Source: Malurus cyaneus samueli
Lineage: Eukaryota > Chordata > Aves > Passeriformes > Maluridae
Length of the DNA: 64,000 bases
Direction of reading: 5' to 3'
Assembly: GCA_009741485.1 (NCBI GenBank)
Contig: CM019216.1
Coordinates: forward strand, 49,855,642-49,919,641
A program made the translations under genes and the position numbers. Below the pieces are notes generated by a model. The model made no database searches. It saw nothing but the letters and a program-made list of their open reading frames with translations, and was not told where the DNA came from. Positions within the stretch are counted from its first letter, which is position 1. Every line of letters begins with the position of its first letter. Positions 12,656 to 25,870 of this stretch are shown here, one piece after another.

Positions 12656-15540
12656 TATTTAATGAATCTATCATTTTATTATTTTGATTTCTGGGAAGTA
12701 ACACATGATGTGGAAAAAATAATCCTAACTTATGTGCAGAGTCAACTCTGTGCTTCCTGCTGCAGCTCAACACGAGAAATGTCTTGGATATGTAATACAT
12801 AATTCTGTGAAAATGTCAGTTCTATGTTCAGTGAAAGTCAAAGAAGCAACTACAAAATGAAACAATTTCTAGGTATTACACTTGTTCTTCAGCATATGAG
12901 CCCTTTTGCAAAACACATGCAAAAAGCACTTTTTTTCTTTTTTTTATTTGTTCTGATAAATATATTACCTCTACTTCCAAGTTGCTTGCTTTGATATGTC
13001 CTTGGGCCACCACAGCAGGAGCAATGCTACCAATAAAAGAGCAGGAAACGATTACTACACAAACAGAGAACAAAACAGAATGTCAGATTATATCCACCTT
13101 TTAAATACCACGTTAGGTTCTGCTCTGCCCTCCTATCTTTCATGCCCAGAAGGGACAGGACAGAACTAAAAAAAGGTTCAAGGAAGGACAATAGCTGTGA
13201 TCAGAGATTAAATAGCTTCCATAAGAGGCGCAACTAAATTGTTTGGGAATATTAGCCAGGGAGAGTCAACTTAATTTTTCACAACCAGCATGGCCTGGAC
13301 AAGATAGTCAATAATATTCTTTTTGCTACAAAAGCAAGTGAGAGTTCAAATTATATTTTTGAGATGTAGGTTGAAAATTAACAAAATTAGTTATACTGTG
13401 GAACTCTTTCCCACAGGATATTTTGATATTAAAATTGTACAGCTGTTCAGAAAGCTAATTAACAGAAGAAAAATTCACCAGATAATACACAAATAGAGAT
13501 AATATCTCTCCTTCAGGAATTAGCTGAATAACTAATCATTGGAGATTGAAAAAGTATTGAAAAAACATTGTGGCATATTCTGGCTTTGTTTTTATACCAC
13601 TACCAAGATATCTGTATTTGGTCACTGACAGAGAGCTGTTACACTTCTGGATGGACTTTTGATCTTAAACTGATACAGTTCATTATTTGCATGGGAATGT
13701 CCCATACAAGATGATAAGGGCTGTCAAGGTTAATTTCTGAAGTCTCTTGTGCCTGGTTCTGTGTGCAGACTCTCAGTCAGAATCTAGTATCTGTTTGTTT
13801 TAGGCATAAATATGTCTGGGTTTTAAGTATGAAGGTTGTGACATGGCTACTGCTAATATTTGGTCTCTCAACAATGCAAATTACTTCATCAGATCCTGAA
13901 GAAGTTAAAGAAAAAAAAAAAAAAAAAGTTGGTCTGAAGCAATATATTCCTGATTTCTAGTAACTGCACACCATGATGTGCCTCTGAAGAAATTATGTGT
14001 GAAATTCTGTGTAATCAGGACAGTGCAGAAACAAAATATTCCGAAATATCCCAAAGGAATCATTTGGGTTAGAGTGAAAAATAGAAAATAAGTAAAAAAA
14101 TTCACCGTTTTCCTGTAGTTGCTATGTTTTTCAACATACAGCAAAATTAGGTCTCTTTTAGTGCTTAATAACTGTTAACATTACACTGCAATGAATTCCA
14201 ACAGAAAATAGATTTATCAGTGCAATTCTGTTACCAAATTAGAATTTTTAATTGGAAAGAGGGTCTTGTGTCTTCAGTGTGTCCATTTTCCACAGTTTCA
14301 GACAAAGGTAGTAGGAATAAAATGCTCCTTTACAGTTTACACTTTGCTGATGAGTGTTTCACTTTCATGGAAACCCTTGCTTATTAAGGTTAGAAATGAA
14401 TACAAAGCTATTTGCTTCTGCTGGTTGCTCAAGACCTTAGAGGAATTAACTAAATGCTTTCTTGGTGTCTAAAATCAACATTCAAACAAACAAAAATCCT
14501 AATATGAATGGAAAGATTGCAACCAGTCCCAAACGGATATGAGTCAAATAGCTTGAGTTTGATCTCACTTTTTTCCTTTGGAGACAATGAATTTTTAAAA
14601 AAAACCTCATTCCATTGACCAATAGGTAGGGACCTACACATGCAATTTAAACTCATGACTTTTTAGGCTGAATGAGTAGAATATCTGGGCAGGAAACAGA
14701 AACACAAGCTTTCTTTCTCCAATCTTGGGCCAATCACTTACTTACCTGTTCCTCTCCTTTTAGCTTATTTTTTGTCAGCATTGTATTTATGCCAGCATGT
14801 ATGTAAGTCCTTCTGTGCACTTCAAAATTTCCTGATAACTATCAGAATGCAGTGGCTCTAAATTAATACAATAATTAATATCAGCTGGCTGGACCACACT
14901 GGTTCAGAAAGATTTTACCTAGCTGTGAGACACTAGCCAGTTCTATGACTTTGCTAGCCATTGTAACATCAAAATTGGAAAGTTTTGAATCTTTCATTGT
15001 AGTTTAGGCATAGCTGGTGGCAGTAAACATCAGGGAGGAAAATTTCCTTTCTATTTGTTGCATATCATGTTTTCTGAGTCTCAAAGGTTACAGGCTGTTT
15101 GTAAGCTGAACTGGGTCCTTCCTGGAAGTTGGGAGATTTTCTGGACTCAATCAATTTTCGGAAGAGTCTCCTCAATTGAATTAATTTTTCTCTCTGTACC
15201 ACAGCCCACATACAACAGACATAAGGAGGCCAACAGTAGAAACATCAGCTCCCTTTCTCTGGGAGAAAAAAAACACCTCTGTGAAGCAAGGGGTGAAGCT
15301 AGCAAAGAGAAATTGAGTTTGCATTTTTTTTTTCTGCCAACTAATATCTGTGTAACCTAAGAGGGCTTAATTTCACGGTGATGGCAGTTTGACTCATCTC
15401 ATGTCAACTGGGTTTTCAACATGCTTATAAAGATGAAAAATTCTATGGAAAGTCCACAGCTCTGGCAACAAGCTAACAGGGAATATCCTGCTACAGACCA
15501 AAGTGTATGAGCCCTCACTTGCCAATCTAACAGTCGTTCT

Positions 15541-15800
15541 CTGTTGGTGTGATTGGATTATTTCATTGGATTATTTCCCAGATGGGCATTAATGTGTTTA
15601 TAGGGCACATTCAGTTAAAGGGTCAATGTTTATTAAAGCTGCAGATACTTTATTTGCTTCGAGCATGTAATTAAAACAGCAGATTGCTCTCTATTTTGCC
15701 TTTCATGCAGTAGGCTGCATCATAAAACAGCTCTGGGTGATTTTGTCAACTGTTTTTATCAAGAGCTTTAAAGGAGAATATATTATAGGCTTCTTATATG
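15541..15800. promoter_or_regulatory. Candidate non-coding regulatory element
   Basis: This stretch is free of simple repeats and dense in motifs: a 13 bp perfect tandem copy of ATTGGATTATTTC at 15552-15577, giving two GGATTA (OTX/CRX/PITX-type) and two ATTGG (reverse CCAAT) sites, and several AATTA/TTAAT-type homeodomain cores. It could be a conserved enhancer, but without alignment to other species this is only a suggestion. Confidence 0.18.
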
Positions 15801-17530
15801 AACTGAAATGAAATAGTATTTTTCCATAAAGCTGAGGTTTTCGAAGATTATGATTTATACTGCAGTCAGGGAAACTCCATATTTTCTCAAAGACCTCTGT
15901 CTTGGTTTATGGATTTGTTGTACCTATCTCCCTCCAGAGCTCTCTGCTTCTGCTATTTAATTTGGGAGAGAAATCTCCAGTGAAGTAAATATAACTTAGG
16001 TCTATGATTTCTAACTAGATGATGCTGTACAGAGCCATTCTGGCACAAAAGCAAGATTCTGACCATACTGTGATTTAATCATACCTTTAAATGTGATCTA
16101 TATTAGTAATTCTCAATTACAACAGCCTCTCCCTGCAATATCAATGGTATCTGTTTTCAGGAAGATATAAAATTATTTCTTCTTGATCGATTTTGTCTTA
16201 TCCTGTTTTATTTTGTTCTTTACCTTACATATTCTAAGATTGTTTCTGTTCAATGGTAAATAAAATTGTGGTTCTTAGCTATAATATATTATGTATTAGA
16301 CATTAACGATTGATATAAAACAATCTTTTATCAGTACTTTTAATAACATTAAGCAGTAAAATACAGTGGTCTCAGGCATTAAAAAGGTATTTTCATTGCT
16401 CCAATACACTATTGTATCATACAAAGTCAGTATTCAAGAGATTTGCTTCCTTTATTCTGCCTTTAGAGGAAAGTCTCATAACCACATTCCCAGGTTCAAT
16501 CTAGACAAAATTGCAGACCTGAAAAATGAAGTCAGAGAGACCTCTTGGTTTTCAAAGTAACCTTTTGACCATATGTCATTAAGAAGCTGGATCTCTTCTA
16601 AGACCTCTTCCAATTATACTGGCTTAGCGCTATTCCAGGAGCTTACCATGTCCAATCGCCCTAAAAGAATCCTAATCAGGCCTCAGGCTAAAATGCTGCA
16701 TCGACAGAACAGCAAGTGAGGTGTTGCATTTGCTTCAGCGAGGGTCCTGTCAAATTAACACATTTCCAGCTTCTGGAGTTAAAATAGAAGCGTCATTGAA
16801 AATCAAGGCCAGGCTTTTGTTGCCAGGGAGGTAAACAGGTTAGGCCTACAAGTGAGTCTTAGATTGTAGCCGTGAGGCATAATCGAGGTGTTGGATCTTT
16901 AAGTTAAGCCTGGATGGAAAACAATCAGGGATAATGCCTTGCATTAGACATTTATTTAAGAAGTGTCCTTCAGAGCTGCTCTTATTGTCCATCCTAGGAG
17001 TATAAGACTTCTTTAGGACTTCTGATCCAGCCCTTCACGCTTTGAGATCTGGGGGCTTAAAGACTCTCAAAACTCCTGCAATCTGTGTCCTCTTGTCCTG
17101 TTTGGTGCTGCAACAGGGCTCTGAAAACAGCTGTGCTGTATTCCAGACCCAATTGATACACTATGCTCTGGCCTTGAGCACTCTGTATACCTGAATTATG
17201 GCAAGATTAAGAATAAGACTTCCATGATGTTGATTTTTAAAATTATTTGGTTGGGTAACAGACTTTGAAAGCCCAATGTTTAATGGATTTGAACTGGAAT
17301 TTTAGGGCCTGATGTTCTCACATGTTTCATGCTCCGCGTCACTGGGACATGAAAACTATCCATCTCATACTGGATTTACACACATTAAGTAAAGCAGATC
17401 TATTTTATTTGGTGGCACCTTGTTTTGCATGACTTCCATCTCTGGAGTATTATCATTCAGCCTGCAAGACTAAGGTGTGTAAGTGATACAATTAGAGAGA
17501 TTATGAGAGCATGCTTTTTTTTGTTGGTTG

Positions 17531-17549
17531 TTTTTTTTTTTTTTTTTTT
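17531..17549. repeat. Poly-T run (T19)
   Basis: Nineteen T are preceded by a shorter T8 run and GTTGGTTG, and followed by G, TT and A8. It may be the tail of an old minus-strand retroposed copy, but I cannot recognise a parent sequence beside it. Confidence 0.7.
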
Positions 17550-20390
17550 GTTAAAAAAAATTCAAAGACCCCCTGTGTTAGCCAGCCCATGGGTTTAGAT
17601 ACCTCTTTGTAGATTATCATGTGAAAGCAGCTTGTTGAACCAGCACCACTGTTCTAGGAGAGAAGGCTTCCTGCCCATGCTTCCCTTGTCCTGGCTGCTA
17701 CACCAGCCCAAGAGCAGCCTGTGGAGCCTGTGGAAGTGATTTGTTTCCTGGAAGGTGCTGAAAATGCAGAGGTGAGTTGCTCATGTTGTGCAGGTGAGAG
17801 AGGCAGGAACAAAGAGCACAAGGATAGAATGAGGGTGTATTCAAGAACAGGGAGCAAATATCACACTGGGCCTTAGCTGTGATGGAAAAGTTTTTCTGGG
17901 GAGCAAGGGGAAACAGTGGCACAATAAGTCTCTGACTGTGAGTCCTAAGGGACTGAGGGTGACACTGAAGGAAGGTGAAATGTCTTTGTAAATCATCTGC
18001 TTCTGATCCATTTCACTATGTTAATTTTGAAGTTGTTTGGAGATCGGTTGACCCACTTTGATTCGGATGTTTTATGTTGACACATGTTTAAAATTTGACC
18101 CATTTCAGATTCCTATCAGACCATTTGTAATAAAACTTTCTCCTGAGGTGTAATTAGCAAGTCTATACCAATGAGATTAGTGTTGTCTAATAAAACTGAT
18201 CACTTCATGCCTATCCTGTGTTCCCATCTGACGTCTCAGCTGGTAAGACATTCCTCTCTCTGGCCATCACTCCTAGGATTAGTTAACAGCTGATTAAATC
18301 TCAGGAAAGCCCTTGTATCCTATGGATCATGTGGCAGCCATGTGCCCTACAAGAAGGTGTGGGGGAGTATATTTTCTGCTGATGGAGGGCTGGGCCTTCG
18401 CAACTGTGCAAGTTGTCGGCAGCAGTAACACCAGAGCTGCACGCCACAGATGGCAACAGGGGGATGCAGCTGTCTGCAGGAGGCTTAGGATCCCTGAAGC
18501 AGCTGCCCTGGGAATTTGGTAGATGTAGCATGGCTTATGTATGCTGAGTGCTCTCCTTTAATCCTTCTGCCTTCACCCCATCTTTGCTCATTACATTGTT
18601 ATTGCAAATTATTTTCATTGCTAAAGTGCTAACAATACGGCCACCTGTTGGACGTAGCTCTACACCCCATGTTCTCTGGGTTCCCGGCCTAAGGTAGGCT
18701 ACACTCATTGTTCATTGCTAACTATCACTTTTCTTGTCTTTTTTTGTTTGTTTTTACTTTGTTTTCCACCTTGAGCAGGAACAATTTTATGGGTGTCTTG
18801 TGTAGAAAGAGTGAACAGCATTTCAGATGGTAGCCCATGACACAAGAATAGTAATTACTAAACACAATTCATTTTGAATCTATCACCAAAGCCAGAAAAT
18901 CAGGGTAAAAGATAACCTTGATGAAATCCTTAGATTTTAGCTATGGTTTAAAATATGTTCAGTTTTCCACTGAGTGAAATTAAGATTAGCTTTATAATTT
19001 TCAATTTAATTTCTATTGCACTCAATCTTTTCTCCCCCTTTGTTTCTCCAGTCACTTTCAAATTTGCTCCTCAAGACCATTATTCCATCCTCTTTCTCAT
19101 TTATTTCTTTAACTACTAATAAATCCTTGATTTCTTTTAATTCTTTGTGCCATCATTAGCACTTCATCTTAGAACGAAAAGTATATAGCAATACTCCTCT
19201 TAACGTAGAAGCAAAAACTTTTCTTTGAAGCATCCATGCAGAATTTGGATCAGTAGTCACATTGAATTCATAGGCAGCCTGATGTCCCACTGGTGTATTA
19301 CATACTCTCTGAAGGGAACTGGATCTTGCTCCACACATTCCTGATTTTGGGGAAACTGTCTAATTAGGTCATATTGTGAGCATGAAGGAGCTCACAAGGA
19401 TACTTTATGTTATATTCTGGTACAACTTGCCGTTTTACATGTTGAGTCACCAGAGGAACAACAGGGGAGCAGTACAGCACCATCTCAGTGTCAGCTTTTC
19501 CCAGCTCCTACCTCACTGGAATTTGCTACCAGGCACTTAAGCCAATCCAAGCCATTTCCAGATATGGAGTTCTGCAGGGATGTTAGCTTTGTTTCTGGCC
19601 CGAAGTGCAAAAGACCCTCTGTGGTGGTCATTGTGAAAAGCCTTTTTCCCATTTTGAGATTTTTTTCCACTGGCTTTGGGGCTGCAAGGCATTAACTGCT
19701 TAAAAGCAGTGCATGTTTCTGAATTGTTGTGATAGTAGAGGTCAAGAAGAGAAATAGATAAAGACACAGAGTGAAAAAGAATTTGTTTATAATACTCTTT
19801 ATTTACCATGTTTTTGAGCTCCTTTGGGTAACAGAAAACATTAAACATGGAGGTAATTCCACACAAACGAGAATGATTTTATTTTAAATGCTTTGAATTC
19901 AGGAGAGGTTTGGGGAAGTGAAAGAAATGAAAACTGTTCACATACAGAATACCGACTTACATTAACTGGAATTGCCTGAATTACTGCTTGTGCAAAACTG
20001 TAGAAAATGTTTATAGAACATATTAAATCATACATTAAACGAATTCTCCCGCTTTCCCTTCCCCTTGTCTCCTTCTGAGCTTTTAAATTTCTGTGACATT
20101 TCTTTTCCTTTTTGATTCTTCTCAAACTTTTGCCAGTTTTCAATTTTTCTCTTCCAGTCCCTCACATTTTTCCCTCACCTTCTCTTTAGCCTTTTGTGTT
20201 GCATTTACTCTGCCTTTAATTTCTCTCCCATGTGCTGCATCCGTGACTATATAATTATTTAGCTATTTAGTTTTATATTTCTATCTTAAAAGAAGAAAAA
20301 ATTAGAAAGGCAGCTTTCAGCTAAATATTTATGCTGCATAATGGGCTGCTTGCTGTGCTATATACCTTCATGTTATCCTGGCACAAACTG

Positions 20391-20406
20391 AAAAAAAAAA
20401 AAAAAA
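20391..20406. repeat. Poly-A run (A16)
   Basis: A simple homopolymer run of sixteen A with no recognisable retrocopy upstream. Confidence 0.7.
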
Positions 20407-23400
20407 GAAATACTGACAGTCAGGATCACCATGAAAACGTGATATAATAACAAGTATTAACCTAGAGATACCTAGGGATTTCCTCTTGGGTTCATCTCTG
20501 CTCTGAGTATTCATTTAAAAACTGTAAAATGAAGGCCTTGGAACTCCCACCCCTCGAAGAGGCAGTGTGAAGACAAACATATTAAACATCTGAGGACATC
20601 AGATGACCACATAAAGATAATGACAGAGTGGAAGAATGAAGAACAGTTAACTTCACTGTGTCAACAGCTTGACAAATACTTTTGCTGAGAACAAAAATAT
20701 TTAGGTGGATTTTAGGCTGTGTATTTTTACATTCACTGTCAGCAACTAAAGAACATAATAAATTTTCCAACATTTTATATCCCATATGAGCTCTTGGGAC
20801 AACTAAATCTCAGAATACCATAAAAATATTTTTGAGATATATTTCTTTTTCTACTCCATTTAGAAGATGAATATTTTCTAAAAGACCAATATATCATCCA
20901 GGTAATTATTAATAATGCAGAAGAACTGGATAAATTATTTCTAGAAATCAGCTAACAGTTTTTAAAACATGGCGGTTTGGAAAAGAAGTGCTGAAAATTG
21001 TAACTTGACTTTATGAAGCATTTACAGGGCATCTTATTTGTTCCATTTTTACACAACCACTTCTGCAGAGTAACCAGTTACTGTGACATGCTTTTTGTAC
21101 ATGTAGTTCAGAATTCACAAAATAAAATAAGGTGAGCAATCAAGGATGAAGAGTTAATAAAATAGTGTTAGCCTCAAGAATTTTTTCAATAGCTCTTCTG
21201 ACATCTCTGTAACATTTCAGTAGCATCAGCAGGAAAAATATTTATCTCACTGCTGGAAAAAGAGAAGAGGTGGAATAATGTGGAAAATAAACTAGAGTGA
21301 TGAAGTAAAATGATGAGCAAACTTTGATGTAAAAGTAAATTAAGTATTGTTAATGGACTACAGGGTTTAGAGCATTGTCCCACTTAAGTAATTATTATTC
21401 TCCCACTGAGTCAATAGAGGGAGGTTTTCAGTCTAATTTCATATTTAAGCCTTGAAAAGCCTTAATAAATAAACACTTGAAGTTCCTAAGATAACTTAGC
21501 TGAGCCTACATTTTAATTTTAGGGTAATCTGATTGATTTAAATCCGTCAGAATTAGGAATGCAGTGTTTGGTGTTCCCTAGAAAATGGGAGAAGCATTTC
21601 AGGCAATGCCTGTGTTGTTGTTGCTGAAAGGAAACAGGTTCCTTTACTCATACTGGCTGAACAAATGAAGTAAGAGTGTTTTTAATATGCTTTATTTCAG
21701 CACATAGCATTTCTTCATGGTCACTACTGTCAGTTGTTTGCTTCCAGAATTAATTTTGATAAAGCACCATCATATTACCATGAATAATCCAGGAGTGGCC
21801 AAAATAATACATTAGTATTTAGCAGTCTTTTACTTTCCTAGCTTCAGTGATTCCAATGATTAGTTGTATAAATTTAGTGACAAAAATTCCAAGTAGTCAT
21901 TACTTAGATAAATGCAGATCCTCTTGGTTCGTAATTATAGTAACACCATCTTTCCAGATTTTCTAAACATATTCTATAGATGATATTTTAATGCCTAATA
22001 TAGAAAGTTGCAAATACTTTATATATCCTATTAATAGAATTTTGCCGTTAGAAAATGTTTAGAAATGAGTTTCTATCTAAAAATATGCAATTGAGAGTTT
22101 TAGGAAATGAAATCCAGTGAGTTAGCCTCATATCATTAATTTTTTGTCATGTGCTGAGCACCACATTCAGGTTGTCTGTGGGGTGTGTCTCTGCAGCTCT
22201 GCCTTTCCAAGTTGGGAGGTTCATCTAATCTTGACCCCTGAAATCAGTTTCTGATCAAGATGTCTGAGCATGGCTTAAAAGCAAAGCTCATACATCTTCT
22301 GTGTCCCACAACAATGGCACACATTGAAATTGCTGAGTGTAGGCCACAAATAGTCCTGAACTGTGCTTTCTCTCTTAATCTCATGGCTTTTGTAAGTGAC
22401 TTCTTGATGCCTTGCTGTTGAACATTTACATATGTGCATTTACTGTTTGACTTGTTAATCACAGCCCTTGCTGTTCCCTTACGTTAACAGAAATTACATA
22501 AATTATTAAATAAGGACAATAATGGCACATATTTCATAAATCAGGAAACATTTATCTTTGTGGGAAAGATCTTACATAAGAGGGAGCATGATTAAGTGGG
22601 GAATGACCATCTTTGGCTTGAAAGGACTAGGCATTGACTTCTTGAAAAGGGTAAGAGAAGAAGCGAGAACTAAAGCCAGTTTTGAATCACAGTGATGAGC
22701 TGGGAAATTCCTGAAACTGTCACACAAATAAATTGCTTATCTCAGTTTTCAAGCTTTTCCCAACAGCAAATGCAATGAGGCAATCCTAAGATTTTCTGAA
22801 GAGTTAGAAACAAAACACATTAAATAAAAGTAGGAGATGGGAAAAGAGATTTTTTTTTTTGAGAGTTCTTAAGCAAAGTAGCTGAAAGAATTTTTACAAA
22901 ACTCTTTGGACAACCTCCCTCTGTCCTCAGAGATTTATACTGGATAAACAGAGCAAATACTGTTCCTGCATGTTTGTTTATCTGTGAAGCTTCTCCACAC
23001 AAAAAGTAATGATATCCTTTGATTAATATCATCCAAGTAATAATATCTTTCTGACTGTGTCATAGCAGTAATAATAAGCTTTCCACTCCTTCAACGAGCA
23101 ATGTATTTTTGACATTTTACGTAAAAATAAAAAGTCTCCTATTTGTTCCAGCACGAATTTTAATATCATTAAAATTGTTGTAGATTTGAGTGCAGAATTT
23201 GACCCATTGCACCAAAGAAGCAATAAAATTCTCAGATAGTAGCTATTTCCACAGTTTTCTTGATAATGTTATAGCAATGCAATTAGTCTGTAGTTCTCAT
23301 CACTATTCCCCATGACAAGGGTACATTAGCCGTCAAGGAAGGAACAGGGTGACACACAAGGCTTTCCAGAACTCCTCTCTTTAGTTCAGTTGTGTGTTAT

Positions 23401-23452
23401 TTATCACTCAGCAAATTAGCCTCGAGAGGCAACTGTTGCTCAGGCAGGACAG

Positions 23453-23466
23453 CAGCATTAATGCTG
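23453..23466. promoter_or_regulatory. 14 bp perfect palindrome downstream of the transporter gene
   Basis: CAGCATTAATGCTG is its own reverse complement and contains a central ATTAAT homeodomain-like core. It lies about 1.25 kb past the stop codon, in a motif-rich non-repetitive stretch (23395-23545). It could be a dimeric transcription-factor site or chance. Confidence 0.2.
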
Positions 23467-24097
23467 AGACACTACACAGCAAAAATAGCTCAGTTAAGCC
23501 GACACTACTGGGCTCTTTGTCACCCAGCCTTACGTTGACGTGCAAAGATTTTTCCATATGACGCAGTACAGGACTGTGTGAAATTGTTCATAACAAAAAC
23601 ACACACTTTATTCTTTGAAATAATTACTTTAATTATGTATTATAACAGAGATTTAGTATGATAAGATAATATGTATTCATTACAGCACTCTGATTAGATT
23701 GCTTCTTGTCATAATGTTTTATCACTAATGTGAAATACATGGCAGTGCTGATCTTTTTATTAAGTCAATATCTTTTAAAGCTAAAGATCTACCAAACTGT
23801 ACAGGAAGTTAACTGGATGTCTGTTTATTGAACTTGATTTACTCCATTGAGCTTTTAATAGAATCAGATAAAATACACAGATCAAAGACATTTCCTGCCT
23901 AAGAGGGAAAGTGAACTGCATGTTAACTTTTTCATGCTACCAGCGAGACTTCTAGTAACCCAACCAACAGAGTAGCTGCATTGCAGAGACATGAATCTTA
24001 GGAGTTCAACTGGCAGAAAAGCTGCAGTCACTGGCTATAGCTTATTTCAGAAAAAAAAATTCTCTTTTTCATGGCTTTGAACTGTTAGAATGCCCCT

Positions 24098-24103
24098 TTT
24101 ATT
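24098..24103 (-). terminator. Candidate poly(A) signal (AATAAA) for the SLC32A1-like gene
   Basis: TTTATT on the plus strand is AATAAA on the minus strand, about 615 bases downstream of the stop codon. A variant ATTAAA lies nearer (24477-24472, about 240 bases past the stop). Both motifs are common in AT-rich DNA. Which one is used, if either, cannot be told from sequence alone. Confidence 0.25.
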
Positions 24104-24718
24104 CTGACTGTATTCCCATTTGAAGTCGTGATAAAAGCAGCCTTTCAAAGCTGTTCTAAACTGAGCTCTCTTTTTGCCTATTCATTTAAAAAACAAGTAG
24201 TAGAATTTGTCTTACGTAAAAACTAAAATCCACTGATTTGTTCTGTTCACGTTGAATTGCAACCTTCAATGAGGTGAAATAATATTTTATCCACTTTCAA
24301 TAACAGATCCCTCTAACTCACATCCTGTAAGCTAGTTTTGTTAGCTTTGAGACTGAACAGTATCTAACTCTATGAAGAATTTTTGTTAAATTGGTGGAAT
24401 CACTCGCAGTAATAACTTCAGGATGTGCATTACATGTATGACTAAAACCATATAAGATTACTTACAATTATTTTAATGCTAAAACATCTCCAACACTTTT
24501 CTTCTTTATGTTTTTAAGAGGCCTAGTTTTGTACTTTATGGCTATGAATGTTATTTTCCAGTTTACTTAGAGCCATGTAGTTTTCCAGTTGAAGTCTTGA
24601 ATCTGCAAACATTTAAGCATATGCTTAGGTCTACCAAGTGACAAAATCTCATATATACTGACTAAGAGGGCAAAAGCCTCCATAAGATTTGGTCCTTATT
24701 TGTCTTTCAGGAAATCTT
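24104..24718 (-). other. Probable 3' UTR of the SLC32A1-like gene
   Basis: This is AT-rich sequence between the TAA stop and the AATAAA candidate at 24103-24098. It contains no repeat family that I recognise and no open frame of note. The extent is inferred only from the position of the candidate poly(A) signal; an earlier end at the ATTAAA at 24477-24472 is equally possible. Confidence 0.3.
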
Positions 24719-25870
24719 TTAAACTCCTCCAAATACTCCAAGCAGCCCTTTTACTGAGCAAATTACACCTGCAAGACTACAAAGGAAACCCAAAATAAAA
24801 ACAGAGATATCTGCACATTTCTCTAAGAAGGACAGTTTTTTCCATTTAAGTTTTAAATGGAAGAGAGAAGGAAGCAGAAAAGTCATAGCAGCACCTGTTA
24901 CACTGCCTGACAAACCCATCAACAGGGCAAAATGTGGTGTGAACATGGCCATCAACAGAGTTAACAAGAGAAATGAGCCTCTTACAGTCAGAGCAAGTAG
25001 TGGAGATCTGTAATTGGGATGGTTGCCTTTAGAAATACAAGAATACACAATTTCTGTGGCTGCAAAAAAGGGCAAAGGGTAAGAAAGAAGAGCCTTGGTT
25101 AAGAGACATAAATTCACTAGAGTTTCAAGAAATGATGGCAGGTTGTCAGTAATAACTTCCTTTGTCTTTTCACCCCAGGTCAAGAAAGCAGTCAGTGCAA
25201 AGGCTGTTTTCAAGATACAGGCAAAAAAGTGAGTCCAATTTAGCATACACCTAAATTCTCCTGGGTTTTTCATGTTACCTTCAAGTGTGGGAAGAAATAT
25301 TTGTGAAGTGTAACTGAAAATGATCACTCCTACAGATACCAAGAAGTCCTCAAACTCAAGGGAGAGTCTGAATTTTGCCCAGGACCACTGATGCATTTGT
25401 GTGAGACAGTAAGTTATCATTACAAGGATGATAACAAAATGAACCAAAGAACAAAGCTGGCTGAGTTTGGAAACAATTTTGAGAGTTCTGATAAATACAC
25501 AAGGTAACAGAGTAACAAATGCAACTACAGACCAAGTTTTCTCAGTCACTGGTACATATGGAAAACTATGTGACAGCAAGTTCCCGCTAACAATCAGATA
25601 CAAAATACATGTCATGATCAGTTCCACCACTTGGATCACATTGACAACTATTCCACCTAGATTGGGAGACAACTTTCTGCAGCAGGCATTTGCAATATCT
25701 TCGTACGTGTCTCTCACTCTTACCAGTTGTCCATCTTCATTTTCTTCATACAAGCAAGCAATTAGAATTTTGCCTGTGTAACAGCACAATGCAGCAGCCA
25801 AGACAAGAAGAAGCAGACCACTGTACCCACTGTGGAGGAGAGCATACGGCAATCCTAGGACAAATATTCC
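24719..25870 (-). CDS. SLC32A1-like: SLC32A1-like exon 2 (transmembrane core, 383 codons)
   Basis: This is the second and last coding exon. The open frame runs upstream to 25903, but the residues before GIFVL (LSFLSLFPLQ) are the translated polypyrimidine tract, so the exon begins at GGA 25870-25868 after the acceptor CTCTTCAG. It carries nearly the whole permease fold. Segments visible are: TM1 continuation (104-120), TM2 (121-143), TM3 around VVNVIQVVELIMTCILYLIV (178-197), TM4 at 216-231, TM5 around 242-258, TM6 around 279-297, TM7 around 316-334, TM8 around 351-372, TM9 around 398-423, and two C-terminal segments around 428-441 and 456-480. The protein ends LLGVFGGV before TAA at 24721-24719. 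The position of the single coding intron, between AIQ and G(I/M)FVLGLPY, matches my memory of the SLC32A1 gene structure and supports common descent. Confidence 0.93.
   Translation of the reverse strand, partial: GIFVLGLPYALLHSGYSGLLLLVLAAALCCYTGKILIACLYEENEDGQLVRVRDTYEDIANACCRKLSPNLGGIVVNVIQVVELIMTCILYLIVSGNLLSHSFPYVPVTEKTWSVVAFVTLLPCVFIRTLKIVSKLSQLCSLVHFVIILVMITYCLTQMHQWSWAKFRLSLEFEDFLVSVGVIIFSYTSQIFLPTLEGNMKNPGEFRCMLNWTHFFACILKTAFALTAFLTWGEKTKEVITDNLPSFLETLVNLCLLTKALLSYPLPFFAATEIVYSCISKGNHPNYRSPLLALTVRGSFLLLTLLMAMFTPHFALLMGLSGSVTGAAMTFLLPSLFHLKLKWKKLSFLEKCADISVFILGFLCSLAGVICSVKGLLGVFGGV

Larger units (their letters stand above)
12656..24097. other. Gene-free AT-rich region downstream of the transporter gene
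   Basis: No gene is recognised. The open frames are short and unconvincing. The region holds homopolymer runs (A17 at 13911-13927, T19 at 17531-17549, A16 at 20391-20406), a 13 bp perfect tandem duplication with homeodomain-type motifs (15552-15577), an unusually low-redundancy stretch at 16620-17180, a slightly GC-richer patch at 18240-18530 without a recognisable domain, and a 14 bp palindrome at 23453-23466. I cannot tell from one sequence which parts are conserved. Confidence 0.55.

Noticed and set aside
13763..13960. Open frame ending in a lysine run near the A17 stretch, considered as a retrocopy
   Set aside because: The lysines come from the poly-A run. The upstream translation matches nothing and lacks retrocopy hallmarks.
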